Shown: positions 39,375 to 48,775, counted from the stretch's first letter. The stretch: 64,000 nt of DNA from Limnohabitans kasalickyi (GCA_965234325.1 OZ248407.1:992001-1056000); one strand, 5' to 3'. Notes: a model not told the origin generated them from the letters alone. A program made the numbers and translations.

Positions 39375-40135
39375 TCGCGCTCGAACTCAAAGACGTACGA
39401 AAGAATTTCGGCAAAACCGAAATCATCCGAGGCGTTGATTTAGCGGTGCAATCCGGCGAGCGCGTGGGCATCATTGGCCCCAACGGCGCCGGTAAATCCA
39501 CCTTGTTCAACCTCATCAGCGGCCGGCTTGAGCCCAGCAGCGGTGAGATTTGGTTGGGCGAGAACCGCATCGACCACAAAAAGCCATTTGAGATCAACCG
39601 TTTGGGCTTATCCCGCAGTTTTCAGATCACCAACATCTTCCCGAAGTTGAGTGTGTTTGAAAACTTGCGCTGCGCCGTGTTGTGGAAGTTGGGCTACAAG
39701 TACACCTTCTTCAAGTTTTTGGCCGATTTAGACGACGCCAACAACGCCGCTGAAAAGTTGATGGAAGAAATTCGCCTGGATAAAAAGCGTGACGTGTTGG
39801 CCATGAACCTGACTTACGCCGAACAACGCGCCTTAGAAATTGGCATCACCATCGCGGGCGGCGCGAATGTGATCTTGCTCGACGAGCCTACGGCGGGCAT
39901 GAGCAAGAGCGAAACCAAGCGCTTCATCCAACTCATCCGTCAAGTCACCGAAGGCAAAACCTTGCTGACCGTCGAGCACGACATGGGTGTGGTCTTCGGT
40001 TTGGCCGACAAGATTGCCGTGGTGGTGTACGGCGAAGTCATCGCCTTTGACACCCCCGAAGCTGTGCGCGCCAATGCCAAGGTGCAAGAAGCTTATTTGG
40101 GCTCGACCGTGGCTGACTCTCAAGCTCACGGCTGA
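39371..40135 (+). CDS. ABC transporter ATP-binding protein, LivG-like
   Basis: 254 residues. Walker A GPNGAGKST (about 36-44), LTYAEQRALEIG in place of the strict LSGGQ signature (usual for LivG), Walker B VILLDEPTAGMS, and the switch histidine in TVEHDMG. Energises the LivHM-like permease together with the LivF-like ATPase. GTG start inside the livM stop overlap. Confidence 0.93.
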   Translation: MIALELKDVRKNFGKTEIIRGVDLAVQSGERVGIIGPNGAGKSTLFNLISGRLEPSSGEIWLGENRIDHKKPFEINRLGLSRSFQITNIFPKLSVFENLRCAVLWKLGYKYTFFKFLADLDDANNAAEKLMEEIRLDKKRDVLAMNLTYAEQRALEIGITIAGGANVILLDEPTAGMSKSETKRFIQLIRQVTEGKTLLTVEHDMGVVFGLADKIAVVVYGEVIAFDTPEAVRANAKVQEAYLGSTVADSQAHG

Positions 40136-40166
40136 CCCATCAACACGACAGCGCGAGAAACACCGC

Positions 40167-40862
40167 ATGCTTCACATTGAAAATCTTCACGCGTTTTACG
40201 GCAAAAGCCATGTCTTACATGGCGTGTCGTTCGACATCCAGCCCGGCGAAATTGTGTCGCTTTTGGGACGCAACGGTTCAGGCCGTTCCACCACCGCACG
40301 CAGCATCATGGGTTTGGTGGATTGCAAGGGCCAGATTGACTGGAAGGGCCAATCCATTCTCGACAAAAAGGCCTACCAAATCGCCCATTTAGGGCTGGGT
40401 TATGTGCCTGAAAGTCGCGACATTTTTCCGACCCTGACCGTGCACCAAAACTTGTTGCTGGGCCAAAAAGGCAAGGGCGAGGGCAGCCGTTGGTCCTTCG
40501 ACGACATGTACGCCATGTTCCCGCGTTTGAAAGAGCGCGAACACACGGAAGCTGGCGTGATGTCAGGTGGCGAACAACAAATGCTCACGCTGTGCCGCAC
40601 GCTCATGGGCGACCCCGACTTGATCATCATTGACGAACCCACCGAGGGCTTGGCGCCCAAGATTGTCGAGTTGGTCGGCCAGTATTTACAGACGCTCAAA
40701 GCACGTGGCATTTCGGTGTTGCTGATTGAGCAAAAACTCACCATCGCCATGGACATTTCTGACCGCGTGTTGGTCATGGGCCACGGCAGCATTGTGTTCA
40801 CAGGCACACCCGCTGAACTGAAAGCAGACGCGTATACCCGACGTGAATGGCTTGAAGTTTGA
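40167..40862 (+). CDS. ABC transporter ATP-binding protein, LivF-like, with Arg in the Walker A lysine position
   Basis: 231 residues. Starts MLHIENLHAFYGKSHVLHGV. Walker A reads GRNGSGRST, so residue 40 is Arg where the phosphate-binding Lys is expected. The rest is canonical: MSGGEQQMLTL signature, LIIIDEPTEGLAP Walker B, and a Q-loop region VPESRDIF. Such GRNG(S/A)GRST variants are, as I remember, found in other betaproteobacterial LivF proteins, so it is probably not a sequencing error. Last gene of the transporter cluster; ATG at 40167 is 31 bases after livG. Confidence 0.9.
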   Translation: MLHIENLHAFYGKSHVLHGVSFDIQPGEIVSLLGRNGSGRSTTARSIMGLVDCKGQIDWKGQSILDKKAYQIAHLGLGYVPESRDIFPTLTVHQNLLLGQKGKGEGSRWSFDDMYAMFPRLKEREHTEAGVMSGGEQQMLTLCRTLMGDPDLIIIDEPTEGLAPKIVELVGQYLQTLKARGISVLLIEQKLTIAMDISDRVLVMGHGSIVFTGTPAELKADAYTRREWLEV

Positions 40863-40877
40863 TCTAGAATAAAAAAT

Positions 40878-40891
40878 AGAACGACCGTTCT
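40878..40891. promoter_or_regulatory. TetR-type operator AGAACGACCGTTCT before the fadB-like gene
   Basis: AGAACG-AC-CGTTCT, 6-bp inverted arms, flanked by A and T runs. It lies in the 62-base gap between the livF-like gene and the fadB-like gene, 33 bases before the ATG. The GAACG-NN-CGTTC form resembles operators of TetR-family fatty-acid degradation repressors in betaproteobacteria. The repressor gene is not in the window. Confidence 0.6.
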
Positions 40892-40924
40892 TTTTTCCTT
40901 CATTTGCTCCAACAAGGAACCCGC

Positions 40925-43024
40925 ATGAGTGCAGACTACAAAGTTCACGGCGACGTGGCCGTGATTTCTCTCAACAACCCACCGGTCAACGGTTTGGGTT
41001 TGTCGACACGTCAAGCAATTGCTGACGGTGTGGCCAAGGCCTTGGCCGATGCCGCTGTCAAAGCCATTGTGGTGACCGGTGAGGGCAAGGCCTTCTCGGG
41101 CGGTGCAGACATTCGCGAATTTGGTTCGCCCAAAGCGATCCAAGAACCCAACTTGTTGAGCGTGATCTCGGTCATCGAAAACAGCACCAAGCCCGTCCTG
41201 GCTGCCATTCACTCGGTCGCCATGGGCGGCGGCTTGGAATTGGCCCTCGGTTGCCACTACCGCATTGCCGCACCCGGTGCCAGCATTGCGCTGCCTGAGG
41301 TGAAGATTGGTTTGATCCCCGGCGCGGGTGGCACACAACGCTTGCCACGCGTGTTGGGCGTCGAAGCTGCGCTGAACATGATCGTCAGCGGCGAAGCCAT
41401 CATGAGCGAAATGCTCGCCATGTTGCCCGGCCAAAAGCTGTTCGACCAAATGGCCGCATCGCCCGCCTCATTGATGGACGAAGCTTTGGCGTTCGCCCGT
41501 TCGATGGCCGATGTGCGCCCCTTACCCCGCGTGCGTGACCTGCCTTGCAAGCACCCCCAAGGTGATGCTTACTTCCAGTTCACCCGCAACATGGTCAAAG
41601 GCATGGCCAAAAACTACCCCGCACCGCCCAAGTGCGTGGACGCCGTGCAAGCCGCCACCAAGAAGAAGTTCGACGATGGCATGGTTCTCGAACGCGAGAT
41701 TTTCACCAACTTGATGTGGACACCCGAGTGCCGCGCTTTGCGTCACTTGTTCACCTCACAACGTGCGGCCGCTAAGATTCCAGACGTGCCTAGCGACACG
41801 CCAACACGCGACATCAAACAAGTCGCCGTGATCGGTGCGGGCACCATGGGTGGCGGTATCACCATGAACTTCTTGAATGCTGGCATTCCCGTCAAGATGC
41901 TCGAAACCAAGCAAGACGCCTTGGACCGCGGCATTGCCACGATCAAGAAAAACTACGAAGCGCAAGTTAAAAAGGGCAAGCTCAAAGAAGACAAATACGC
42001 CCAGCGTATGGCTTTGTTGACCACCACTCTGAGCTACGACGACCTCAAAGACGCCGACTTGGTGATCGAGGCCGTGTTTGAAGAAATGGGCGTCAAAGAA
42101 ACAGTTTTCAAGCAACTCGATGCGGTGATGAAGCCCGGCGCGATCTTGGCTTCCAACACATCCACGCTCGACGTGAACCAAATCGCCAACTTCACCAAGC
42201 GTCCGCAAGACGTGGTGGGCATGCACTTCTTCAGCCCAGCCAACGTGATGAAGCTGCTCGAAGTCGTGCGCGGCGCAGCAACCGCCAAAGACGTGCTGGC
42301 AACCGTCATGGCCGTGGCCAAGAAGATCAAGAAAACCGCCGTCGTGTCAGGCGTGTGCGATGGCTTCATCGGCAACCGCATGATTGAGCAATACGGCCGT
42401 CAAGGCGGCTTCTTGCTCGAAGAAGGTTGCACCCCCTCACAAGTGGACAAAGCCATTGAGAAATTTGGTTTTGCCATGGGCCCGTTCCGCATGGGTGACT
42501 TGGCAGGCAACGACATTGGCTGGGCCATCCGCAAGCGCCGTTACCAAGAAAAGCCCAACATGAAGTACAGCAAAACCGCTGACTTGTTGTGCGAGATGGG
42601 CCGCTATGGTCAAAAAACGGGCGCAGGTTGGTACGACTACCAAGCTGGCAAACGTGATGCCATCCCCAACAAAGAGGTGGAGGCCATGATCGTCAAGCAC
42701 CGCGCCGACATGGGCATCACCGCCCGCAAGATCAGCGACGAAGAAATCGTGCAGCGTTTGGTGTTCTCGTTGGTCAACGAAGCCGCCCACATCTTGGAAG
42801 AAGGCATTGCCTCCAAGGCCAGCGACATCGACATGGTCTACATCACCGGCTACGGCTTCCCAATCTACCGCGGTGGCCCCATGCTGTACGCCGACCAAAT
42901 CGGCCTGTTCAACGTGGTTCAAGCCATGAACCGCTTTGCCACCAACCCCCTCGATGACGCCGAGTTCTGGAAACCAGCCCCGTTGCTGGCCAAGCTCGCC
43001 GCCGAAGGCAAGACCTTCAACTGA
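40925..43024 (+). CDS. Multifunctional fatty-acid oxidation protein: enoyl-CoA hydratase / 3-hydroxyacyl-CoA dehydrogenase
   Basis: 699 residues. N-terminal crotonase domain (about 1-190) with SGGADIREFG and the oxyanion loop AMGGGLELALGCHYRIA; NAD-binding hydroxyacyl-CoA dehydrogenase domain from about 300 (VIGAGTMGGGITMNFLNAG); catalytic His in GMHFFSPANVMKLLEV; two C-terminal helical domains. Carries out the second and third steps of beta-oxidation. ATG at 40925 follows AAGGA. The thiolase gene follows after 20 bases, the fadBA logic. A TetR-type palindrome precedes it. Confidence 0.94.
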   Translation: MSADYKVHGDVAVISLNNPPVNGLGLSTRQAIADGVAKALADAAVKAIVVTGEGKAFSGGADIREFGSPKAIQEPNLLSVISVIENSTKPVLAAIHSVAMGGGLELALGCHYRIAAPGASIALPEVKIGLIPGAGGTQRLPRVLGVEAALNMIVSGEAIMSEMLAMLPGQKLFDQMAASPASLMDEALAFARSMADVRPLPRVRDLPCKHPQGDAYFQFTRNMVKGMAKNYPAPPKCVDAVQAATKKKFDDGMVLEREIFTNLMWTPECRALRHLFTSQRAAAKIPDVPSDTPTRDIKQVAVIGAGTMGGGITMNFLNAGIPVKMLETKQDALDRGIATIKKNYEAQVKKGKLKEDKYAQRMALLTTTLSYDDLKDADLVIEAVFEEMGVKETVFKQLDAVMKPGAILASNTSTLDVNQIANFTKRPQDVVGMHFFSPANVMKLLEVVRGAATAKDVLATVMAVAKKIKKTAVVSGVCDGFIGNRMIEQYGRQGGFLLEEGCTPSQVDKAIEKFGFAMGPFRMGDLAGNDIGWAIRKRRYQEKPNMKYSKTADLLCEMGRYGQKTGAGWYDYQAGKRDAIPNKEVEAMIVKHRADMGITARKISDEEIVQRLVFSLVNEAAHILEEGIASKASDIDMVYITGYGFPIYRGGPMLYADQIGLFNVVQAMNRFATNPLDDAEFWKPAPLLAKLAAEGKTFN

Positions 43025-43044
43025 AACCGAATTAAGGACTCCTC

Positions 43045-44220
43045 ATGACCAACGCTGTCATCGTATCTACCGCCCGCACCCCGCTCGCCAAGAGCTGGAA
43101 AGGTGCCTTCAACATGACCCACGGCGCTACGCTGGGTGGCCATGCCGTGAAACACGCCATCGCACGCGCTGGCATCGACGCTGGTGAAGTCGAAGACGTC
43201 ATCATGGGTTGTGCCAACCCCGAAGGGGCCACCGGCGCCAACATCGCACGTCAAATCGCGCTGATGGCCGATTGCCCCATTTCAGTGTCGGGCGTGACCG
43301 TCAACCGTTTCTGTTCTTCTGGCCTGCAAACCATCGCACTGGCTTCGCAACGCATCATTGCGGGCGAAGGCGACGTGTATGTGGCTGGCGGTGTGGAAAG
43401 CATTTCTTGCGTGCAGCAAGAGATGAACCAACATATGTTGGGCGACGTCAACTTGATGAAGAAGAAGCCAGAAATCTACTGGAACATGTTGCAAACCGCT
43501 GAGCAAGTGGCCAAGCGCTACAACATCAGCCGCGACGTGATGGACGAGTACGGCGCGGGCAGCCAACAAAAAGCCTGTGCCGCACAAGCTGCGGGTTTGT
43601 TTGACGCAGAAATCGCCCCCATCACTGTCACCGCAGGCGTGATCGACAAAGTCATGGGCATGATGACCAAACAAGTCACCGTCAGCCGCGACGAAGGCAC
43701 CCGTGAGGGCACCACCGTCGAAGCCATTCGCGGTTTGCGCTCGGCCATGCCTGGTGGCTTGGTCACCGCCGGTAACGCCAGCCAGTTCTCGGACGGCGCC
43801 GGTGCTTGCGTGGTGATGAGCGAAGAGCTGGCCAGCAAGCGTGGCTTGCAGCCTTTGGGCCGATTCCTCGGTTTCGCTGTGGCCGGTTGCGAGCCTGACG
43901 AAATGGGCATTGGCCCCGTTTACGCCGTGCCCAAAGCTTTGAAGCGCTTGGGCCTCACGGTCAACGACATCGACCTGTGGGAATTGAACGAAGCCTTTGC
44001 CGTGCAAGTGCTGTACTGCCGCGACAAGCTGGGCATTCCTGCTGAGCGTTTGAACGTCAACGGTGGCGCGATTGCCTTGGGTCACCCCTACGGCGTGAGC
44101 GGCCAGCGTTTGACAGGCCATGCCCTGATTGAAGGCAAACGCCGTGGCGCCAAGCGCGTGGCTGTGACCATGTGTATCGGTGGCGGTATGGGCGCTTGCG
44201 GCATTTTCGAAGTGCTGTGA
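43045..44220 (+). CDS. Acetyl-CoA C-acyltransferase (3-ketoacyl-CoA thiolase)
   Basis: 391 residues. Thiolytic cleavage of 3-ketoacyl-CoA, the last beta-oxidation step. Nucleophile Cys in NRFCSSGLQT, His in NGGAIALGHPYG, and the C-terminal Cys in CIGGGMGACGIF are all present. Ribosome site AAGGA upstream. Forms a functional pair with the multifunctional protein just before it. A strong terminator follows, so downstream genes probably have their own promoter or depend on read-through. Confidence 0.95.
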   Translation: MTNAVIVSTARTPLAKSWKGAFNMTHGATLGGHAVKHAIARAGIDAGEVEDVIMGCANPEGATGANIARQIALMADCPISVSGVTVNRFCSSGLQTIALASQRIIAGEGDVYVAGGVESISCVQQEMNQHMLGDVNLMKKKPEIYWNMLQTAEQVAKRYNISRDVMDEYGAGSQQKACAAQAAGLFDAEIAPITVTAGVIDKVMGMMTKQVTVSRDEGTREGTTVEAIRGLRSAMPGGLVTAGNASQFSDGAGACVVMSEELASKRGLQPLGRFLGFAVAGCEPDEMGIGPVYAVPKALKRLGLTVNDIDLWELNEAFAVQVLYCRDKLGIPAERLNVNGGAIALGHPYGVSGQRLTGHALIEGKRRGAKRVAVTMCIGGGMGACGIFEVL

Positions 44221-44254
44221 TGCAGTCTCGCGTTGATGCCTGATCAACGCGGAG

Positions 44255-44287
44255 GGCGGTTGGCTTTGAGCTGGCCGCCTTTTTTTA
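44255..44287 (+). terminator. Rho-independent terminator after the thiolase gene
   Basis: Ten-pair stem (44255-44264 / 44270-44279) built of GGCGG/CCGCC plus three G-T pairs and GC closing, 5-base loop, then eight T (44280-44287). It lies 35 bases past the thiolase stop. Confidence 0.82.
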
Positions 44288-44301
44288 TGTTCTAAATCTG
44301 G

Positions 44302-46152
44302 ATGAGCGTTATGAGTTTGCGTCCCACCGTTGATTTTTTGCTGCACGACTGGTTGAAGGTTGAAAGCCTGCAGTCCCGTGAGCGTTTTGCCGACCACTCG
44401 CGTGAGACCTTTGATGCGGTGCTCGACACCTGCGAGCGCATCGCCCGCGAGAAGTACGCCCCGTTCAACCGCTTGGTCGACACGCAAGAGCCGCACTTTG
44501 ACGGCGAAAAAGTCACGCTGCCGCAAGCCACGCACGACGCCTACAAGGCCTATGCCGAATCGGGCATGCTCAGTGCCGCGCAAGATTACGAATTTGGGGG
44601 CATGCAATTGCCCTACACGGTGGAGGCTGCGGCCAATGCCTTTTTTGCCATGGCTTCGGTGAGCATTGGCTCGGGCATGCTGACCAGCGGCAACGCCAAT
44701 TTGCTGATGGTGCACGGCACGGATTTGCAAAAGCAGGTGTTTGCTGCCAACGAATTTTCAGGACGCTTCTCCGGCACCATGTGCCTGAGCGAGCCGCAAG
44801 CGGGCTCCTCGCTGAGCGACGTGACGACCCGCGCCACGCCCGATTGCGATGCGTTTGAGGTCGACCCGCTAGGCCCGCGTTACCGCCTCAAAGGCAACAA
44901 GATGTGGATCTCATCAGGCGAGCACGAGCTTTCCGAGAACATCATCCACTTGGTATTGGCCAAAATTCCCGACGCGAATGGCCAACTGGTGCCGGGCGTC
45001 AAGGGCATTTCGCTGTTCATCGTGCCCAAAAAGCTGGTGGACACCAATGGGCAGCTCACCGGCGAACGCAACGACGTGGCGCTGGCAGGCCTGAACCACA
45101 AATGCGGTTGGCGCGGCACGACCAACACCTTGCTGAACTTTGGGGAGGGCAAGTACCCCGTGCGCGGTGAAGCCGGCGCAGGCTTGGACGGCGCCGGTAG
45201 CGGTGCTGTGGGCTACCTCGTGGGCAAGCCCGGCGAAGGCTTGCGCTGCATGTTCCACATGATGAACGAAGCGCGCATCGGTGTGGGCATGGCCGCCACT
45301 ATGCTGGGCATGGCCGGTTACTACGCCAGCCTCGACTATGCGAAAAACCGCCCACAAGGTCGACCCAGCGGGGCAGGGGGCAAGGACGCCAGCCGCCCGC
45401 AGGTGCGCATCATCGAACACGCCGACATCAAGCGCATGCTGTTGGCACAAAAAGCCTATTCCGAAGGCGCACTGGCGCTGGCTTTGTACAGCGCCCGCTT
45501 GGTGGACGAACAACACACGGGCACCACAGAAGATGCCGATGTGGCGCGTTTGTTGTTGGAAGTGCTGACACCCATCGTCAAGAGCTTTCCCAGCGAGTGG
45601 TGTTTGGAGGCCAACAGCTTGGCCATCCAGATTCACGGGGGCTACGGCTACACCCGCGACTTCCCTGTGGAACAGTATTGGCGCGACAACCGCCTGAACA
45701 TGATCCATGAAGGTACCCACGGCATTCAGGCCATGGACCTGCTGGGCCGGAAGGTGCTCATGGAAAACGGGCGTGGCCTGCACCTGTTGGGCGAACGCAT
45801 GATGGCCACAGCCAGCAAAGCCGAAACAGACTGGGCACCAGAAGCCGCGGCCTTGCGCGCTGCCCTCCAGCAAATTGGCCAAGCCACGCAGCAAGCCTGG
45901 GCAGGTGCCGAGCCCGCACAGGCGCTGGCCAATGCGGTGCCTTATTTGCAGGCCTTTGGTCACACCGTCATTGCTTGGATTTGGCTCGACGTTGCAGCCA
46001 GCCTCGGGCAAGACGACACACCAGCAGCGCAAGGTCGCCGCGCCGCTTGCCGCTACTTCTTCCGCTACGAACTGCCCAAGATTGGGGCTTGGCTCAACGT
46101 GGTCAGTAGCCGTGACCCGACCTGCGCTGACTTGCCTGAAGACGCTTTCTGA
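44302..46152 (+). CDS. Acyl-CoA dehydrogenase (FadE-like, about 600-residue class)
   Basis: 616 residues, FAD flavoprotein for the first step of beta-oxidation. FAD/substrate stretch MCLSEPQAGSSLSDV, the GGYGYTRDFPVEQYWRD segment and HEGTHGIQAMDLLGRK of the larger acyl-CoA dehydrogenases; an extra C-terminal helical domain (about 470-616) accounts for the length. Start is ATG 44302 or ATG 44311; neither has a strong ribosome site. It begins only 15 bases after the thiolase terminator. Confidence 0.92.
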   Translation: MSVMSLRPTVDFLLHDWLKVESLQSRERFADHSRETFDAVLDTCERIAREKYAPFNRLVDTQEPHFDGEKVTLPQATHDAYKAYAESGMLSAAQDYEFGGMQLPYTVEAAANAFFAMASVSIGSGMLTSGNANLLMVHGTDLQKQVFAANEFSGRFSGTMCLSEPQAGSSLSDVTTRATPDCDAFEVDPLGPRYRLKGNKMWISSGEHELSENIIHLVLAKIPDANGQLVPGVKGISLFIVPKKLVDTNGQLTGERNDVALAGLNHKCGWRGTTNTLLNFGEGKYPVRGEAGAGLDGAGSGAVGYLVGKPGEGLRCMFHMMNEARIGVGMAATMLGMAGYYASLDYAKNRPQGRPSGAGGKDASRPQVRIIEHADIKRMLLAQKAYSEGALALALYSARLVDEQHTGTTEDADVARLLLEVLTPIVKSFPSEWCLEANSLAIQIHGGYGYTRDFPVEQYWRDNRLNMIHEGTHGIQAMDLLGRKVLMENGRGLHLLGERMMATASKAETDWAPEAAALRAALQQIGQATQQAWAGAEPAQALANAVPYLQAFGHTVIAWIWLDVAASLGQDDTPAAQGRRAACRYFFRYELPKIGAWLNVVSSRDPTCADLPEDAF

Positions 46153-46204
46153 ACCGCAAATAAGCCAGCCAAGTTTTGACAAACAGACGAATAGGACACA
46201 CGTC

Positions 46205-47530
46205 ATGAAAATCATCCGACCCCGCGCTCGCCCTTGGACTCTGGGTTTGCTGTTGGCAGCCAGCATGTGCCATGCCAACGCTCAGACCCCAGCCCCCACA
46301 CTGCCCACGGCCGAGCAAACCGATCCGATCAAATTGGGCTGGATGGTGGGCTCGCCCCCGCCTGCCGACAAGTTGATCCGCTTTGCCGACGGTTCCGGCT
46401 ATAAATTTCCACAAACGCGTTGGAGTTTTTCGAACTTCCGCCAGTTGATCCCTACCACTCAGGTCTCGCGTGGCCTCGGCGCACCCGTGCCCTTACCCCG
46501 CGCCATGCGTGACGATCTCGATGCGGTCAGCTTTGTCCCGCTGGGCAAAGACACCGCCATGACCTGGGGTGACGCCTTCAACGCCAACTACACCGATGGC
46601 ATCGTCGTGCTGCACAAGGGCCGCGTTGTGTACGAGCGTTATGCAGGCGCTTTGCGCCCTGAGGGGCAGCACATTTCGATGTCCGTGACCAAATCGTTCT
46701 TTGGCACGCTGGGGGCCATGTTGGTGGCCGAAGGCAAGCTGGACGAAAACGCACCCGTGTCCAAATACGTGCCCGAACTCAAGGACAGCGCCTTTGGTGA
46801 CGCCACCATCCGACAGGTCCTGGACATGCGCACGGGCTTGAAGTACAGCGAAAACTACCTCGACCCCAACGCCGAAATCTGGCAGCACACAAGGGCGGGT
46901 GGCGTGTTGCCACGCCCACCTGGCTATCAGGGCCCACAGACTTTTTATGAGTTTTTACAAACCGTTAAAAAAGAAGGCGAACACGGCGGATCATTTGCCT
47001 ACAAGACCGTCAACTCGGACGCCTTGGGTTGGGTGATTCGCCGCGCAACGGGGCAGTCCATCGGTCAACTCTTGTCTGAGCGCATCTGGTCTCGCATGGG
47101 CGCTGAGCAAGATGCTTACTTCACGGTGGACAGCGTGGGCAACGAGTTTGCAGGCGGCGGCCTCAACGCAGGCCTGCGTGACATGGCACGCTTTGGCGAG
47201 ATGATGCGCAACCAAGGCCGTTTCAACGGCCAGCAGATCATCCCGGCCAGTGTTGTGCAAGACATCTCCAAGGGCGGTGACAAGAGCGCCTTCCCCCAAG
47301 CGAGCTTCCCCACCTTGCCCGGATGGTCCTACCGCAACATGTGGTGGGTGTCGAACAACGAACACGGCGCTTATTCGGCCCGTGGCATCCATGGTCAAGC
47401 CATCTATATCGACCCTAAGGCAGAGATGGTGATCGCGCGTTACGCCTCACATCCCATGCCCAACAACCCGTTCAATGACCCCACCTCGCTGCCGGCCTAC
47501 ATGGCCCTGGCCAAGCATTTGATGAAATAA
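46205..47530 (+). CDS. Secreted serine hydrolase of the beta-lactamase/NylB type
   Basis: 441 residues. Signal peptide (residues 1-27, ending CHANA) predicts export. The SxxK nucleophile motif is SVTK (Ser160, Lys163), with YKTVNSD as a likely Tyr-containing second motif. The fold is that of class C beta-lactamase-related hydrolases, including 6-aminohexanoate-dimer hydrolase NylB and esterases; an antibiotic role is unlikely. It sits between acyl-CoA dehydrogenase and SDR genes, so an ester or amide substrate feeding beta-oxidation is possible. Substrate unknown. Confidence 0.85.
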   Translation: MKIIRPRARPWTLGLLLAASMCHANAQTPAPTLPTAEQTDPIKLGWMVGSPPPADKLIRFADGSGYKFPQTRWSFSNFRQLIPTTQVSRGLGAPVPLPRAMRDDLDAVSFVPLGKDTAMTWGDAFNANYTDGIVVLHKGRVVYERYAGALRPEGQHISMSVTKSFFGTLGAMLVAEGKLDENAPVSKYVPELKDSAFGDATIRQVLDMRTGLKYSENYLDPNAEIWQHTRAGGVLPRPPGYQGPQTFYEFLQTVKKEGEHGGSFAYKTVNSDALGWVIRRATGQSIGQLLSERIWSRMGAEQDAYFTVDSVGNEFAGGGLNAGLRDMARFGEMMRNQGRFNGQQIIPASVVQDISKGGDKSAFPQASFPTLPGWSYRNMWWVSNNEHGAYSARGIHGQAIYIDPKAEMVIARYASHPMPNNPFNDPTSLPAYMALAKHLMK

Positions 47531-47541
47531 AGGAAAAGCCC

Positions 47542-48333
47542 ATGGCACGCACCACACAACAACTTTTTGATCTGACCGGCCAAGTGGCTTTGGTCACCGG
47601 CGGCTCACGCGGCTTGGGCTTGCAAATGGCGCACGCACTGGGCGAAGCCGGTGCCAAGATCATGCTCAGCTCGCGCAAGGCGGCTGACCTTGAAGAAGCC
47701 GCTGCCGAGCTCAAAACCGCAGGCATTGACGCCCAATGGATCGCGGCCGATTGCGGCAAAGAAGAAGACATCCGCCGCCTCGCGGCAGAAACCATCGAAC
47801 GCATGGGGCCGATTGACATTCTGATCAACAACGCTGGCGCTTCATGGGGCGCTCCTGCGGAAGACCACCCGGTCGAAGCTTGGGACAAGGTGATGAACCT
47901 GAATGTGCGCGGCTACTTCATCTTGTCGCAAGAAGTCGCCAAACTGTGCATGATCCCGCGTGGCAAAGGCCGCATCTTGAACGTGGCGTCCATTGCCGGT
48001 CTGGCAGGCAACCCCTCCGAGATGAAGACCATCGCTTACAACACCTCTAAAGGCGCGGTCGTCAACTTCACCCGCGCTTTGGCAGGCGAGTGGGGCGAGC
48101 ACGGCATCACGGTCAATGCCATCTGCCCGGGTTTCTTCCCCAGCAAGATGACTTACGGTTTGCTCGAAAAAATGGGCGCTGACAAATTGGCCCAAGGCGC
48201 CCCACTGCGCCGTTTAGGCGACGACGAAGACCTCAAAGGCCTGGCCTTGTTGTTCGCGTCAGACGCTGGCAAACACATCACCGGGCAGTGGATGGCCGTC
48301 GACGGTGGCGTCAGCGCCATCGTGGGTGGTTGA
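47542..48333 (+). CDS. Short-chain dehydrogenase/reductase (SDR)
   Basis: 263 residues. NAD(P)-binding TGGSRGLG near residue 20, NNAGAS, the catalytic serine in VASIAG, the YNTSK motif (Tyr and Lys), and the C-terminal ITGQWMAVDGG. It resembles gluconate 5-dehydrogenase/3-ketoacyl reductase-like SDRs; the substrate cannot be read. Eleven bases after the hydrolase gene with AAGGAAAAG as ribosome site. Confidence 0.9.
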   Translation: MARTTQQLFDLTGQVALVTGGSRGLGLQMAHALGEAGAKIMLSSRKAADLEEAAAELKTAGIDAQWIAADCGKEEDIRRLAAETIERMGPIDILINNAGASWGAPAEDHPVEAWDKVMNLNVRGYFILSQEVAKLCMIPRGKGRILNVASIAGLAGNPSEMKTIAYNTSKGAVVNFTRALAGEWGEHGITVNAICPGFFPSKMTYGLLEKMGADKLAQGAPLRRLGDDEDLKGLALLFASDAGKHITGQWMAVDGGVSAIVGG

Positions 48334-48352
48334 GTTGCACTTGAGTCTGAAC

Positions 48353-48775
48353 ATGAGCATTCCTTTTGGTGCCAACATTCCGTTCGTTGACCACTTGGGC
48401 TTCACGCTCGAGCGGTTCGACGGCGGCGAGTCAGAGCTGCATTTCGCGCCACGCCCTGAACACATGAATTCCTTCGATGTCACGCACGGTGGTGCGGTCA
48501 TGACCTTTTTGGACGTGATCATGGCCACCGCCGCACGCAGCGCGGACCCACAAATGGGCGTGGTCACCATCGAGATGAAAACCACGTTCATGCGCCCGGC
48601 CAAAGTGCCTGCCGGTCAGGCGCTGGTGGGCAAAGGGCATTTGCTACACCGCACCCGCAGCATGGCGTTCACCGAAGGCCGCATTTACGACGCCGAAGGC
48701 CAGCTGTGCGCCACCGCCACAGGCACCTTCAAATACGTGACAAGGCGGGACACCCCAAGCCCCGCCACCGATTGA
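48353..48775 (+). CDS. PaaI-family hotdog acyl-CoA thioesterase
   Basis: 140 residues. Hotdog fold with the PaaI signature MNSFDVTHGGAVMTFLDVIM, then EMKTTFMRPAK. Hydrolyses acyl-CoA or aryl-CoA thioesters to release CoA. ATG 48353 is chosen over a longer frame overlapping the SDR. Nineteen bases after the SDR stop, so it belongs to the same operon; likely a release valve for CoA. Confidence 0.88.
   Translation: MSIPFGANIPFVDHLGFTLERFDGGESELHFAPRPEHMNSFDVTHGGAVMTFLDVIMATAARSADPQMGVVTIEMKTTFMRPAKVPAGQALVGKGHLLHRTRSMAFTEGRIYDAEGQLCATATGTFKYVTRRDTPSPATD

Noticed and set aside
43282..44730. 482-codon minus-strand frame opposite thiolase and acyl-CoA dehydrogenase
   Set aside because: His/Gln/Ala-rich shadow translation without domains; it crosses two well-supported genes and a terminator.
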